A DNA stretch of 33,933 nucleotides from Lachnospiraceae bacterium (lineage in GTDB: Bacteria; Bacillota; Clostridia; Lachnospirales; Lachnospiraceae): NCBI GenBank assembly GCA_021199495.1, contig JAJQHY010000039.1:1-33933 (forward strand). Direction: 5' to 3'. This document shows, one piece after another, positions 1 through 7,696 of the stretch; positions within the stretch are counted from its first letter, which is position 1; every line of letters begins with the position of its first letter. The position numbers were made by a program, and so were the translations under genes. The notes below the pieces were generated by a model. The model ran no database searches, was not told the DNA's origin, and saw nothing but the letters and a program-made list of their open reading frames with translations.

Positions 1-293
1 GCTACTGCTTACTCTATTCTCCCCAGCATAGCTGGGGGATTAGGGTTTTCATTCACGGCCAATGTAAAATGTAAGCAGGAGCGTCGTGCTTACACGTAAG
101 GTACTGATTACATTTTACGTTGAAGCCTGTGAAACAGGGCGCAAGACGTCCGGGGGACGTCTGTCCTGCGCCGACCGAAGCGGAGCGTAGACATCCACCC
201 ACATAAGCAAAAAGATGAGCAGCGCTTTTTGCTGCGCCAGACAGCTTTGCTGGCTGCTTTTGCGCATGTAGGTGGAGAGCCGTGAATAGCTTT
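1..293. repeat. Gene-free, densely palindromic segment; possible small mobile element or structured RNA
   Basis: I find no convincing gene here. The only long minus-strand frame has no recognisable protein and runs into the glgX 3' end out of frame. Perfect 9-bp inverted repeats ATTCACGGC (51-59) and GCCGTGAAT (279-287) bracket a 237-bp unit packed with stems. These are a 13/14 match between 61-74 and 108-121; AGACGTCC/GGACGTCT (144-151/155-162) inside GGCGCA/TGCGCC (138-143/167-172); GCAAAAAG/CTTTTTGC (207-214/225-232); and a 10-bp arm 195-204/266-275 with one mismatch. Outside the unit, CCCCAGC-ATA-GCTGGGG (21-37) forms a tight hairpin of the kind seen at IS200/IS605 ends. The single mismatch of the 10-bp stem becomes a G-U pair only on the minus-strand RNA. 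A MITE-like element, an IS200/IS605 end remnant or a structured RNA are all possible; I cannot choose between them. Confidence 0.45.
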
Positions 294-2420
294 CTAAAAC
301 TGCCGTCCTGTAAAGACCGCCACAGTCCTGGCACGCAGCGTGTAGCCGTGCGTAATTCTTTTTTCCTGCAGCTCGTGGAAACAGCAGTGTCCCTTTTCAT
401 CTCCATAAGTATCGGCGGACAGATACCACTCTCCCATCTGTTTTAAATCCGGAAGCGTGATATAGACATCCTCCCAGTCAGAATTGACCGCCAGATATAC
501 CAGGTCGTCCTTTCCTTTGTCCGAATCATAGCCGGCGAAGCAGACGCCGAAGGTTCTCATATCGTACGGCAGCTTCTCCGTCACCCTCGCATCCGGCGCG
601 TGTACCTTAAGTCTCGGCATGCCGCAGACCGCGTCCGGCAGGCGCTTGCGGATGACCACATGCTCCATCCGGTAGTGAATCATAAACCGGCAGAACTGAA
701 ATAAATCCTGATTTTTATCAAGGAGACTCCAGTCGAGCCAGGAAATCTCATTATCCTGACAATAGGAATTATTATTGCCAAATTTGGTGTTGCCGAATTC
801 ATCCCCGGCTAAGAACATGGGTGTGCCGCGGCTGCACATAAGCACTGCCACCGCGTTGCGGATCATGCGATATCTTAATTTCAGGACCTCCGGATCCGAA
901 GTGTCTCCCTCCGCCCCGCAGTTCCAGCTGTGGTTGTCGTCGGTGCCGTCCGTATTATGCCAGCCGTTATTTTCATTATGCTTGTCATTATAAGCATAGA
1001 GGTCATAGAGCGTAAATCCATCGTGACAGGTAAAGAAATTCACACAGGAATCGTAGCCCGCGTAGCGGTCGCTGTCATGCTCAAAGCCGCCGTAGAGGTC
1101 AATGGAACCGCAGATGCTCATCATGGCCGTGTGCGCCATCCAGTTTTCTCCCTTTAAGTACCCCCGCATCACATCGCGGTAACGGCCGTTCCACTCCGCC
1201 CAGCGCTTGCTGGCGGGAAAGCTGCCTACCTGATACATCCCGCCCGCGTCCCAGGCCTCCGCGATCAGCTTCACCCGGCTTAAGACCGGGTCGTAGGCAA
1301 GGCTCCTTAACAGAGGCGGATTGTTCATCGGCGACCCGTCCTCATTTCTGCCCAGGATCGTGGCCAGGTCAAAGCGAAAGCCGTCTACACGGTAATTGAT
1401 TGTCCAGTAGCGAAGACTTTCCGTCACCAGATTCTGTACGATTGGATGGCTGCAGTTTAAGGTATTGCCGCAGCCGCTGAAATTATAATAATTGCCGTCC
1501 GGCGTCAGCATGTAATAAATCTGATTGTCAAAGCCTTTGAAGGAAAAGAACGGCCCGCGCTCGTTTCCCTCTGCCGTGTGATTGAAAACGACGTCCAGAA
1601 TCACTTCGATATCATTTTTGTGCAGCTCACGGATCAGTTCCTTCAATTCCCGGCCCGCGTTGTTTTTCTCATCAACAGAGGCATATTCCACGTTCGGCGC
1701 GAAGAAGCTGACTGTATTGTAACCCCAGCACTCCAAAAGCTGTTTTCCATCCACCTCCCTGGCATTCATGCACTCGTCAAACTCAAAGACGGGCATCAGC
1801 TCCACGGCATTGATGCCAAGCTCCTTCAGATAGGGTATCTTCTCCTGCAGTCCGGCAAAGGTCCCGCGGTGTTTCACACCGGAATTCTCATTCTGCGTAA
1901 AGCTCCTGACATGCAGCTCATAGATCACCAAGTCACTCATGGACCTCGTCGACTGCGTCTCATTGCGCCAGTCAAAATTATCCGAAACGACTCTCGCATG
2001 ATAATGACTCGGCTTGACTCCCCACCTGCCCTGGCAGGCCACGGACTTCGCGTAAGGATCCAGCAGAACAGCCGTTTTATCAAAAATATGGCCATTCGCG
2101 GGTTCATACGGTCCGTCAATCCGGTATGCGTACTCAAATTTAGAGATGTCCAGATTATAGACCATCATGGAGTAGACATCCCCGATTTTAAACTCTTCCG
2201 GGAAGGGTAAAACCGCATAAGGCTCATCCTCGCCGTTATGGAATAATAAAAGCTCACACGAGGTACCAAAATGCGTGTGCACCGTAAAATTGACGCCATT
2301 GTAAAGCGGTGTCGCCCCATTCCACTCAAAAAACCCCTGATGAACATAATATCCCGCGATTTTCATCGTGGGGTACATATTTTTCAGCCGCACCGCGGTT
2401 ACATCGTTGATTTCTATCAT
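294..2420 (-). CDS. glgX: Glycogen debranching enzyme (GlgX/isoamylase type, GH13)
   Basis: A 708-residue alpha-amylase-family protein predicted to hydrolyse alpha-1,6 branch points of glycogen or limit dextrins in the cytoplasm; no signal peptide is seen. An N-terminal CBM48-like region is followed by the GH13 barrel. The catalytic set is visible: nucleophile Asp in GFRFDLA (about residue 351), acid/base Glu in IAEAWD (about 388), and the third Asp in TCHDG (about 467), plus VVFNHT earlier. Start: the ATG at 2420 is preceded by AGAGGAAGG at good spacing, whereas the upstream in-frame ATG at 2438 has none, so the six extra residues are dropped. It lies 18 bases downstream of the spoIVB stop, where spo0A usually sits in spore formers. 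No other glycogen genes are nearby. Exact substrate preference (GlgX or pullulanase-like) is not decidable from sequence alone. Confidence 0.9.
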   Translation of the reverse strand: MIEINDVTAVRLKNMYPTMKIAGYYVHQGFFEWNGATPLYNGVNFTVHTHFGTSCELLLFHNGEDEPYAVLPFPEEFKIGDVYSMMVYNLDISKFEYAYRIDGPYEPANGHIFDKTAVLLDPYAKSVACQGRWGVKPSHYHARVVSDNFDWRNETQSTRSMSDLVIYELHVRSFTQNENSGVKHRGTFAGLQEKIPYLKELGINAVELMPVFEFDECMNAREVDGKQLLECWGYNTVSFFAPNVEYASVDEKNNAGRELKELIRELHKNDIEVILDVVFNHTAEGNERGPFFSFKGFDNQIYYMLTPDGNYYNFSGCGNTLNCSHPIVQNLVTESLRYWTINYRVDGFRFDLATILGRNEDGSPMNNPPLLRSLAYDPVLSRVKLIAEAWDAGGMYQVGSFPASKRWAEWNGRYRDVMRGYLKGENWMAHTAMMSICGSIDLYGGFEHDSDRYAGYDSCVNFFTCHDGFTLYDLYAYNDKHNENNGWHNTDGTDDNHSWNCGAEGDTSDPEVLKLRYRMIRNAVAVLMCSRGTPMFLAGDEFGNTKFGNNNSYCQDNEISWLDWSLLDKNQDLFQFCRFMIHYRMEHVVIRKRLPDAVCGMPRLKVHAPDARVTEKLPYDMRTFGVCFAGYDSDKGKDDLVYLAVNSDWEDVYITLPDLKQMGEWYLSADTYGDEKGHCCFHELQEKRITHGYTLRARTVAVFTGRQF

Positions 2421-2438
2421 GTTTCCTTCCTCTTGCAT

Positions 2439-3236
2439 TTACTGCTCCAGCATGGTACTGATAAAAATTCCGTACCCTCTGGAGGGGTTGTTGACAAAGA
2501 CATGCGTCACCGCCCCGATGATTTTATCATTCTGGATAATCGGGCTGCCGCTTAAGCCCTGAATAATACCGCCCGTCAGCTCTAAAAGTTCCGGATCCGT
2601 GACAGTGATTTCCAGCGCCTTGCTCTGATTGGAAGCGTCTAAGTGAATGGCGGTGATTTCCGCATCATAAAAACTTCTCTCCCCGTTCACCGTGCAGACA
2701 ATCTGCGCATAACCAATCTGCGCTTCTTCCGGATACCCCACCTGAACAGCTTCCCACAAAAGCAGCTCGCTGCGCAGACTGCTGTTGCAGTTTCCGAAAA
2801 TACCGTATTCACTGTTTAAATAAATATCTCCCAGCTGCTGATCCGCCCTGTACTCAATGACACCGGTCAACTCCCCGGGCGAACCGCTTTCTCCCTTCTG
2901 GATGGCCAGAATTTCCGTTTCATACAGACTGCCCTGTTTTAAATGAATGATCTCACCTGTATCGGAGTCATGTATGCCGTGTCCCAGCGCCCCGAAGCTT
3001 CCCAGCTCGTCCATATAGGTCAGCGTACCGATCCCCTGCGCGTTGTCCCTGATCCAGATTCCCAGCTGGTACTCCCCGTCCGCGCTCAGCACAGGGGTCA
3101 CCTTCGCGTCAAAGACCTGATTGTTTCTGTTGATGGTCAGCACCAGGCTTTCGCCGTCGCTTTCTGCCACCTTCTGCACAATGTCGGCTTTGTCATCCAC
3201 GCTGTCTTTGTTGACGGCCAGGATATAATCACCCTC
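2439..3236 (-). pseudogene. spoIVB: SpoIVB, C-terminal part (PDZ remainder and S55 peptidase domain) downstream of an in-frame UAG
   Basis: This is the distal two thirds of the SpoIVB signalling serine protease, in the same frame as the fragment at 3237-3692 and separated from it only by the UAG codon at 3237-3239. Reading through gives VEYVL-stop-EGDYILAVN, which aligns with the PDZ segment of Bacillus SpoIVB. The S55 domain looks intact: the conserved His in GALGHGIHD and the Ser in GLSGSPI, followed by GAVTHVFVN. Without the stop the protein would be about 417 residues, close to the roughly 425 of B. subtilis. The first standard in-frame start after the stop is the GTG at 3200, with no ribosome binding site at usable distance. 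Either the gene is a recent nonsense allele, or the base is an assembly error, or the codon is suppressed. In Bacillus, SpoIVB cleaves SpoIVFA to release the sigma-K checkpoint. Confidence 0.85.
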
Positions 3237-3692
3237 CTACAGTACATATTCCACCGGACAGACCTCTCCTGCGGCAGTCTCCACATCTGTCACGTCTACC
3301 ACCATCACACCGTCCGTCTCAATGTAAATGCCAACCGGGATGCCTCCCGGGATCAGATAAGTACTGTCCACCACCTTCAGGGATACCGTCTTGACCGGAA
3401 AGATCCCGAGGAATTTGCAGTCCATCTGATATTCTGTCAGGTTTTCGGCCACCAGACAAAGCGTCTGCCCCAGGCTGACCACCATGCTGGTATCGTCATT
3501 TTCGGTGGACTGAATGGTTCCGGTTAAAGGCAGATCCAGATCAAAGGTCTGAATTTCTCCGCTTGTCACATGAATGGTATCGGGAAGGACATCCTGATAA
3601 TACTGGATCACAAAACCGCTGAGAGAGGAAAAGAGCGCGCTCATTCCCAGCCAGAAGATGAATATTTTTTTCAGCCATATTTCTTTTTTCAT
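3237..3692 (-). CDS. spoIVB: SpoIVB, N-terminal fragment (signal anchor and start of PDZ) ending at a premature UAG
   Basis: A 151-residue product with a short basic N-terminus and one hydrophobic segment (about residues 9-28), which would anchor the protein in the forespore membrane facing the intermembrane space. The LIPGGIPVGI stretch (about 112-121) and the following strand match the SpoIVB PDZ entry. The frame stops at TAG (3239-3237), in the middle of the PDZ domain, so this product lacks the protease. The start ATG at 3692 has GAGG seven bases upstream. The gene follows recN, as in most spore formers. A sigma-G-like promoter lies in the 64-base gap, and a hairpin overlaps the ribosome binding site. 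See the entry for 2439-3236 for the rest of the gene. Confidence 0.85.
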   Translation of the reverse strand: MKKEIWLKKIFIFWLGMSALFSSLSGFVIQYYQDVLPDTIHVTSGEIQTFDLDLPLTGTIQSTENDDTSMVVSLGQTLCLVAENLTEYQMDCKFLGIFPVKTVSLKVVDSTYLIPGGIPVGIYIETDGVMVVDVTDVETAAGEVCPVEYVL

Positions 3693-3747
3693 AAACGAAC
3701 CTCATTCATCGGAAACATCGATGTTCCTACTTCAGTATGGTTCGTTT
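3693..3747 (-). promoter_or_regulatory. Nested hairpin over the spoIVB ribosome binding site
   Basis: On minus-strand RNA, AAACGAACC (3747-3739) pairs perfectly with GGTTCGTTT (3701-3693), which ends one base before the spoIVB ATG and includes the last two bases of its GAGG ribosome binding site. Concentric inside it is GGAACAT/ATGTTtCC around the 12-bp palindrome 3714-3725. If transcription starts from the sigma-G-like promoter (about 3726), the upstream arm is absent and the site is free. On read-through RNA from recN the arm is present and the site is covered. The pairing is seen in the sequence; the regulatory reading is inference. Confidence 0.5.
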
Positions 3748-3763
3748 CGAAAAGAATTATAAT
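3733..3763 (-). promoter_or_regulatory. Putative sigma-G-type promoter of spoIVB
   Basis: The -10 is CATACTG (3739-3733; Bacillus sigma-G consensus CATACTA). The -35 is ATTATA (3763-3758; four of six against TGHATA), overlapping the recN stop codon. The spacer is 18 bases. spoIVB is a known forespore sigma-G/sigma-F target in Bacillus. The -10 sequence and spacer are identical to those upstream of the BofC-like gene at 19454-19894, which strengthens both calls. Confidence 0.5.
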
Positions 3764-5445
3764 GTTAAAATATTGTTTTTATAATGTTGCGCCTGCGCCA
3801 GCATATCCCTCGCATGGGCAGCCGCGGAATCGGTCATCTGCTCCGCGCCCAGCATACGCGCCAGCTCCCCGACAGAGGCGCTCTCATCAAGCTCCTCGAT
3901 GCCGGAAACCGTATTTCCGTCCTCCACATGCTTGGAAATGAGGTAATGGGCGTCCGCCATGGCCGCGATCTGCGGCAGATGCGTAATACAGATGACCTGA
4001 TGTGAGGCAGCAAGCCTTCCCAGCTTCTCGGAGACGCGCCACGCGGTGTTGCCGCTGATGCCGGAATCGATTTCATCAAAAATCAGCGTATCGATCTGGT
4101 CCTGGTCGGCTAAAACCGTTTTGATTGCCAGCATAATCCGGGACAGCTCACCGCCGCTTGCCACCTGGGTCATGGGCTTCAATGGTTCGCCGGGGTTTAA
4201 GGAAATCAGAAACTCCACGTCCTCCATCCCCGTCTCACCTGGCTTTTCCCTCTCATGCAGGGCAATGGAAAACTGCACATCCAGGAAATTCAGCTCGCAA
4301 AGCGCAGCTTTCAACAGATCCGCAAGCACAGGCGCACACTGTCTGCGTACGGCACTGACCGCGGCGCAGTCTGCGATCACCTGCGCGTACGCGGTTCGCT
4401 CCCTCTGCCGCAGATTCTCGATATATTCATCAAAGTGATCCAGCTCCTCAAGGCGCTCTTCCTTCGCCCGGCACTCATCCAGCACCGACTGTATGCTGCC
4501 GCCGTATTTATTTTTCAGGCGGTTTAACTCCGTCAGGCGGCTGGAAACCTCATAAAAGCTCTCCTCCTCGAAGCCCAGACTGTCCGCGTAACGATCGGCC
4601 TCTCTGGAAAAGTCGGAAAGCAGGCTGTCGATATCGATCAGTGTACTGTGAAGCTCCTCAAGCTCTTTGTCAAAATCCGCCACCTGCTTCAGCTCGCCGA
4701 GCGCTTTGCTGACAAGCGCTCCCGCGCCATCATCATACCCGGTGGCATCCGCGCAGACATGCAATGCCTCGATGATCTTTCTGGCATTCTGCAGCTTTAA
4801 AAAGCGAGCCTCAAGCTCCTCATCTTCCCCGACCGAAAGGGCCGCCGCCTGAATTTCACGCACTTCATAGCCTAGCAGGTCCCGCTCTCTGGCCAGTCCG
4901 CTCTCATCCAGATTTTCATCCTCCAGCTTTTTCCTGGCCTGCCGGTATTCCTCATAATCCTCTTTTAAGCGCTCCAGATTTTCCTTCTGCTCTGCGCCCG
5001 CGTAGGAATCCAGGATTTCCAGCTGTCTGGAGGCTTTTAAGAGAGACTGGTGCTCGTGCTGGCCATGGATATCGATTAAAAGCTCCGCCAGCTCCTTCAC
5101 CTGCCTGGCTGTCACCTGCTCCCCATTGATACGGATTGCGGAACGGCTGGCCTGGATTTTTCTCTGCAGGATAACCACGTCCTCCTCCACAGAAAGGCCC
5201 AGATCCTGCAGCTTTTCATACACCTGCGGGCTCAGATTCTCAAACACCAGCTCCACCAGCGCATAATCACAGCCTCTGCGGATCATCTCCCGGTCCGCCT
5301 TACCGCCCAGAGCCAGGTTGACGCTCCCCATCAAAAGGGATTTTCCTGCGCCCGTCTCACCGGTCAGGATGTTTAATCCCGGCCGCAGATTCATATCACA
5401 TTCCTTCATCAGTGCCAGATTTTTCACATGCAGGTTGCTCAGCAT
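3757..5445 (-). CDS. recN: DNA repair protein RecN
   Basis: An SMC-like ATPase of 562 residues acting in double-strand break repair on the nucleoid. Walker A GETGAGKS is at residues 29-36, the ABC signature SGGELSR near 427, and Walker B LIFDEIDSGISG near 453. A glutamate-rich coiled-coil region lies between about 150 and 370, as expected for the family. The start at 5445 is chosen because AAGGAG sits seven bases upstream; the ATG two codons earlier (5451) is only one base from AAGGAG. It follows argR by 21 bases and precedes spoIVB, the standard order in Bacillota. It is probably transcribed with the asp23-argR operon, since no separate promoter is evident. Confidence 0.97.
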   Translation of the reverse strand: MLSNLHVKNLALMKECDMNLRPGLNILTGETGAGKSLLMGSVNLALGGKADREMIRRGCDYALVELVFENLSPQVYEKLQDLGLSVEEDVVILQRKIQASRSAIRINGEQVTARQVKELAELLIDIHGQHEHQSLLKASRQLEILDSYAGAEQKENLERLKEDYEEYRQARKKLEDENLDESGLARERDLLGYEVREIQAAALSVGEDEELEARFLKLQNARKIIEALHVCADATGYDDGAGALVSKALGELKQVADFDKELEELHSTLIDIDSLLSDFSREADRYADSLGFEEESFYEVSSRLTELNRLKNKYGGSIQSVLDECRAKEERLEELDHFDEYIENLRQRERTAYAQVIADCAAVSAVRRQCAPVLADLLKAALCELNFLDVQFSIALHEREKPGETGMEDVEFLISLNPGEPLKPMTQVASGGELSRIMLAIKTVLADQDQIDTLIFDEIDSGISGNTAWRVSEKLGRLAASHQVICITHLPQIAAMADAHYLISKHVEDGNTVSGIEELDESASVGELARMLGAEQMTDSAAAHARDMLAQAQHYKNNILTL

Positions 5446-5466
5446 TTCCATTCTCCTTATGTCATT

Positions 5467-5913
5467 CTACGACAGCAGTTTCTGTAAGCGGTCCTTTAAG
5501 ACCTCGGCATCCTTTTGTGTTTTCGTGGCGACCAGAATCGTGTCATCCCCGGCCACAGCCCCGACGACTTCGGGAAGCTTTAAATCATCCAGCGCTGCCC
5601 CCGCCGCCATCGCCATGCCGGCGCTGGTTTTAATCACCAGCAGATTCATGGCGGTTTCCGCAGAAAGGACACTGGCCTTTAAAATGTCCAGCTGACGCCT
5701 GGTCAGATTTTCCTCTCCGGAAGGAACCATATATTTCATTCTGCCTCTTTGCGTGGGGCGCTTGACCAGGCCAAGCTTACGGATATCCCGGCTGACCGTA
5801 GCCTGTGTCACCGAAAACCCCGCCTGATTGAGCAGCACAGTCAGCTCCTCCTGTGTCTCGATATCCTCATTTTGTACAAGGCGGACGATCTCGTCCAATC
5901 TGTCATTTTTCAT
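5467..5913 (-). CDS. argR: Arginine repressor ArgR/AhrC
   Basis: A 148-residue transcription regulator, normal length for the family. The N-terminal winged helix-turn-helix contains TQATVSRDIRKLGL (about residues 36-49). The C-terminal arginine-binding, hexamer-forming domain contains GTVAGDDT-like VGAVAGDDTIL. It represses arginine synthesis and activates catabolism in the presence of arginine. The ATG at 5913 is preferred, with GGGGA five bases upstream; an in-frame TTG at 5925 would abut the nadK stop and lacks a binding site. The position between nadK and recN is conserved in clostridia. Translation stops at TAG, showing that UAG is an ordinary stop codon in this genome. Confidence 0.95.
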   Translation of the reverse strand: MKNDRLDEIVRLVQNEDIETQEELTVLLNQAGFSVTQATVSRDIRKLGLVKRPTQRGRMKYMVPSGEENLTRRQLDILKASVLSAETAMNLLVIKTSAGMAMAAGAALDDLKLPEVVGAVAGDDTILVATKTQKDAEVLKDRLQKLLS

Positions 5914-5925
5914 TGCTTTCCCCAA

Positions 5926-6795
5926 TCAGGTATTACTCATCTTTTTATGTAGGGTTTCCATAAAGCTGGTCGGCTCCAGGCGGATAATTTTCGCCGTTGA
6001 CTTAGCCTGGGTGATGTTGATGCAGTCTCCCGTGTGCAGCCGCACCTTAAAGGAACCGTCATACGCCACCTCAACAGGCTGATCTCTCCCCTGCCTGTCC
6101 CCGGGATTTACCAGGGTAATCAGCTGCTTTCCCGACATAACCACGCCGCGGTTAAAAAGGTTGTGCGGGCAGATATTGGTCATGCACATGGCCATGGCGG
6201 TCGGTTCTATCACCGGGCCTCCCGCGGAAAGATTATAGGCGGTGGAGCCCGTAGGCGTGGAAATAATGCAGCCATCAGCATTATAACGGCGAAGCAGACG
6301 GTTGTTCAGCCAGACATCGAAGCGCACCGTCTGTAAAGAACCCGCACGGTTGATGACAATATCGTTCAGTGCGATACTGGTGATAATCTCTCCGTTTCTG
6401 CGTTCAATCTCGCCCTCCAGCATCATACGGTCTTCCACCATATAATCGCCCGCAAGCAGTTGCTCTAAGCTGTCCTCCAGGTTGTCGCTGTCAATCTCGG
6501 TCATAAAACCGAGCGTCCCTTTGTTGACGCCCAGAAGCGGAATGCCCATCCCATAGCTGTTGCGGGCGGCCTGCAGCATGGTGCCGTCGCCGCCGATCAC
6601 CAGAATGCATTGTGAATCCTCCGGGACCTCCTCGGGTCTGACCCATTCCTCTTTGTCAAAATCCCACTTGGTAAAGATCACCGAGACTTCGCCTCCGTGC
6701 GCTTTCATGTAATCCTCGATGCGGTGCGTTAAAACCAGTCCCTGGTCCTTATAATCATTGCTCAGCACACATATTTTTCTGATCGGTTCCAGCAT
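5926..6795 (-). CDS. nadK: NAD kinase
   Basis: A 289-residue cytoplasmic enzyme phosphorylating NAD to NADP. The GGDGT motif is at residues 68-72, and the TPTGSTAYNLSAGG NAD-binding segment lies in the C-terminal half; both are family hallmarks. The ATG at 6795 is preceded by AAAGGA at six bases. The gene begins 16 bases after the tlyA stop and ends 12 bases before argR, so it is part of the same operon. The tlyA-nadK-argR-recN order is typical of clostridia, whereas Bacillus lacks nadK at this place. Confidence 0.96.
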   Translation of the reverse strand: MLEPIRKICVLSNDYKDQGLVLTHRIEDYMKAHGGEVSVIFTKWDFDKEEWVRPEEVPEDSQCILVIGGDGTMLQAARNSYGMGIPLLGVNKGTLGFMTEIDSDNLEDSLEQLLAGDYMVEDRMMLEGEIERRNGEIITSIALNDIVINRAGSLQTVRFDVWLNNRLLRRYNADGCIISTPTGSTAYNLSAGGPVIEPTAMAMCMTNICPHNLFNRGVVMSGKQLITLVNPGDRQGRDQPVEVAYDGSFKVRLHTGDCINITQAKSTAKIIRLEPTSFMETLHKKMSNT

Positions 6796-6811
6796 AAACG
6801 ATCCTTTCCGT

Positions 6812-7696
6812 TCAACGGTCGAGCTCCCTGTGAGCCGCCGCCACCGTATCTTCTATTTTCTGAAGCCAGTCTTCCCGGTTGGAAAGGCCGGTTTTTTCCT
6901 CCCACACGGAACGCACGCGTTCAAGAGCCTGCCGCTCTGTCAGGATATCTGCGTCATCCGGCACATCTTTCCGCAGATAAAGCAGATATTCAATATTCCC
7001 CTCTGGTCCGCGGACAGGTGAAAAATCAAGATCCAGCACCTCAAAGCCGATCATGTCCGCGAAATCCACGACATGCCCGATGACCTCCCGATGTACCTTT
7101 AAGTCTCTGACCACACCCTTTTTGCCGACCTTATCCCGGCCTGCCTCAAACTGGGGTTTGATCAGACATACCATCTGTCCTTCATCCTTTAAAAGATTGA
7201 AAGCCGGCAGTAAAATCATGGTCAGGGAAATAAAGGAAACATCACAGGAAGCGAAATCCGCCTGTTCAGGCAAATCCTCAGGCGTCAGATACCGGAAATT
7301 CGTTTTTTCCATGCAGACGACACGTGCATCATTGCGCAGCTTCCAGTCCAGCTGGCCATAACCGACATCCACCGCGTAAACCTTTGCCGCGCCGTTGCGC
7401 AGCATGCAATCCGTAAAACCGCCGGTGGACGCGCCGATGTCCACGCAGACCTTTCCCGCAAGATCAAGGGGAAAGGAAGCAAACGCTTTTTCCAGCTTTA
7501 ATCCGCCCCTGCTGACATATTTTAAGCCCGAACCGCGGACCTCAATATGCGCCTTCTCCCCATCAAAAAGACTTCCTGCCTTGTCCTCCCGCTGGTTGTC
7601 CACAAAAACCTGCCCCGCCATGATCACGGCCTTCGCCTTCTCGCGGCTTGGCGCAAGTCCCTTATTTACCAGCAGAATATCCAGACGTTCCTTCAT
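6812..7696 (-). CDS. tlyA: TlyA family rRNA (cytidine-2'-O)-methyltransferase
   Basis: A 294-residue protein with an N-terminal S4 RNA-binding domain (about 1-60) and an FtsJ-like Rossmann methyltransferase domain. The SAM-binding motif VDIGASTGGFTD is at about 85-96, followed by DVGYGQL. Members methylate 16S and/or 23S rRNA; hemolysin annotations of this family are historical. The ATG overlaps the dxs stop as ATGA (7693-7696), which implies translational coupling. The product is likely cytoplasmic and ribosome-directed. Whether it modifies one or both rRNA subunits cannot be told from this sequence. Confidence 0.93.
   Translation of the reverse strand: MKERLDILLVNKGLAPSREKAKAVIMAGQVFVDNQREDKAGSLFDGEKAHIEVRGSGLKYVSRGGLKLEKAFASFPLDLAGKVCVDIGASTGGFTDCMLRNGAAKVYAVDVGYGQLDWKLRNDARVVCMEKTNFRYLTPEDLPEQADFASCDVSFISLTMILLPAFNLLKDEGQMVCLIKPQFEAGRDKVGKKGVVRDLKVHREVIGHVVDFADMIGFEVLDLDFSPVRGPEGNIEYLLYLRKDVPDDADILTERQALERVRSVWEEKTGLSNREDWLQKIEDTVAAAHRELDR

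Noticed and set aside
21-48. Hairpin CCCCAGC-GCTGGGG as a plus-strand terminator
   Set aside because: The T run lies about eleven bases beyond the stem and no plus-strand gene precedes it.
53-406. 117-residue minus-strand open frame overlapping the glgX end
   Set aside because: It overlaps the glgX 3' end in another frame, has no recognisable domain, and its composition follows the palindromic repeats of the segment.
1578-2210. 210-residue plus-strand frame inside glgX
   Set aside because: It lies wholly antisense to a conserved GH13 gene, with no ribosome binding site or family resemblance; it is a shadow frame.
3198-3236. Reinitiation in spoIVB after the UAG using the TAGGAGG motif
   Set aside because: The only standard in-frame start nearby is GTG at 3200, about 32 bases from the motif, too far for normal initiation.
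3741-3752. Spo0A-box-like sequence (TTTTCGAAA) upstream of spoIVB
   Set aside because: It has one or more mismatches to the short Spo0A box and there is no second site; such matches are expected by chance.
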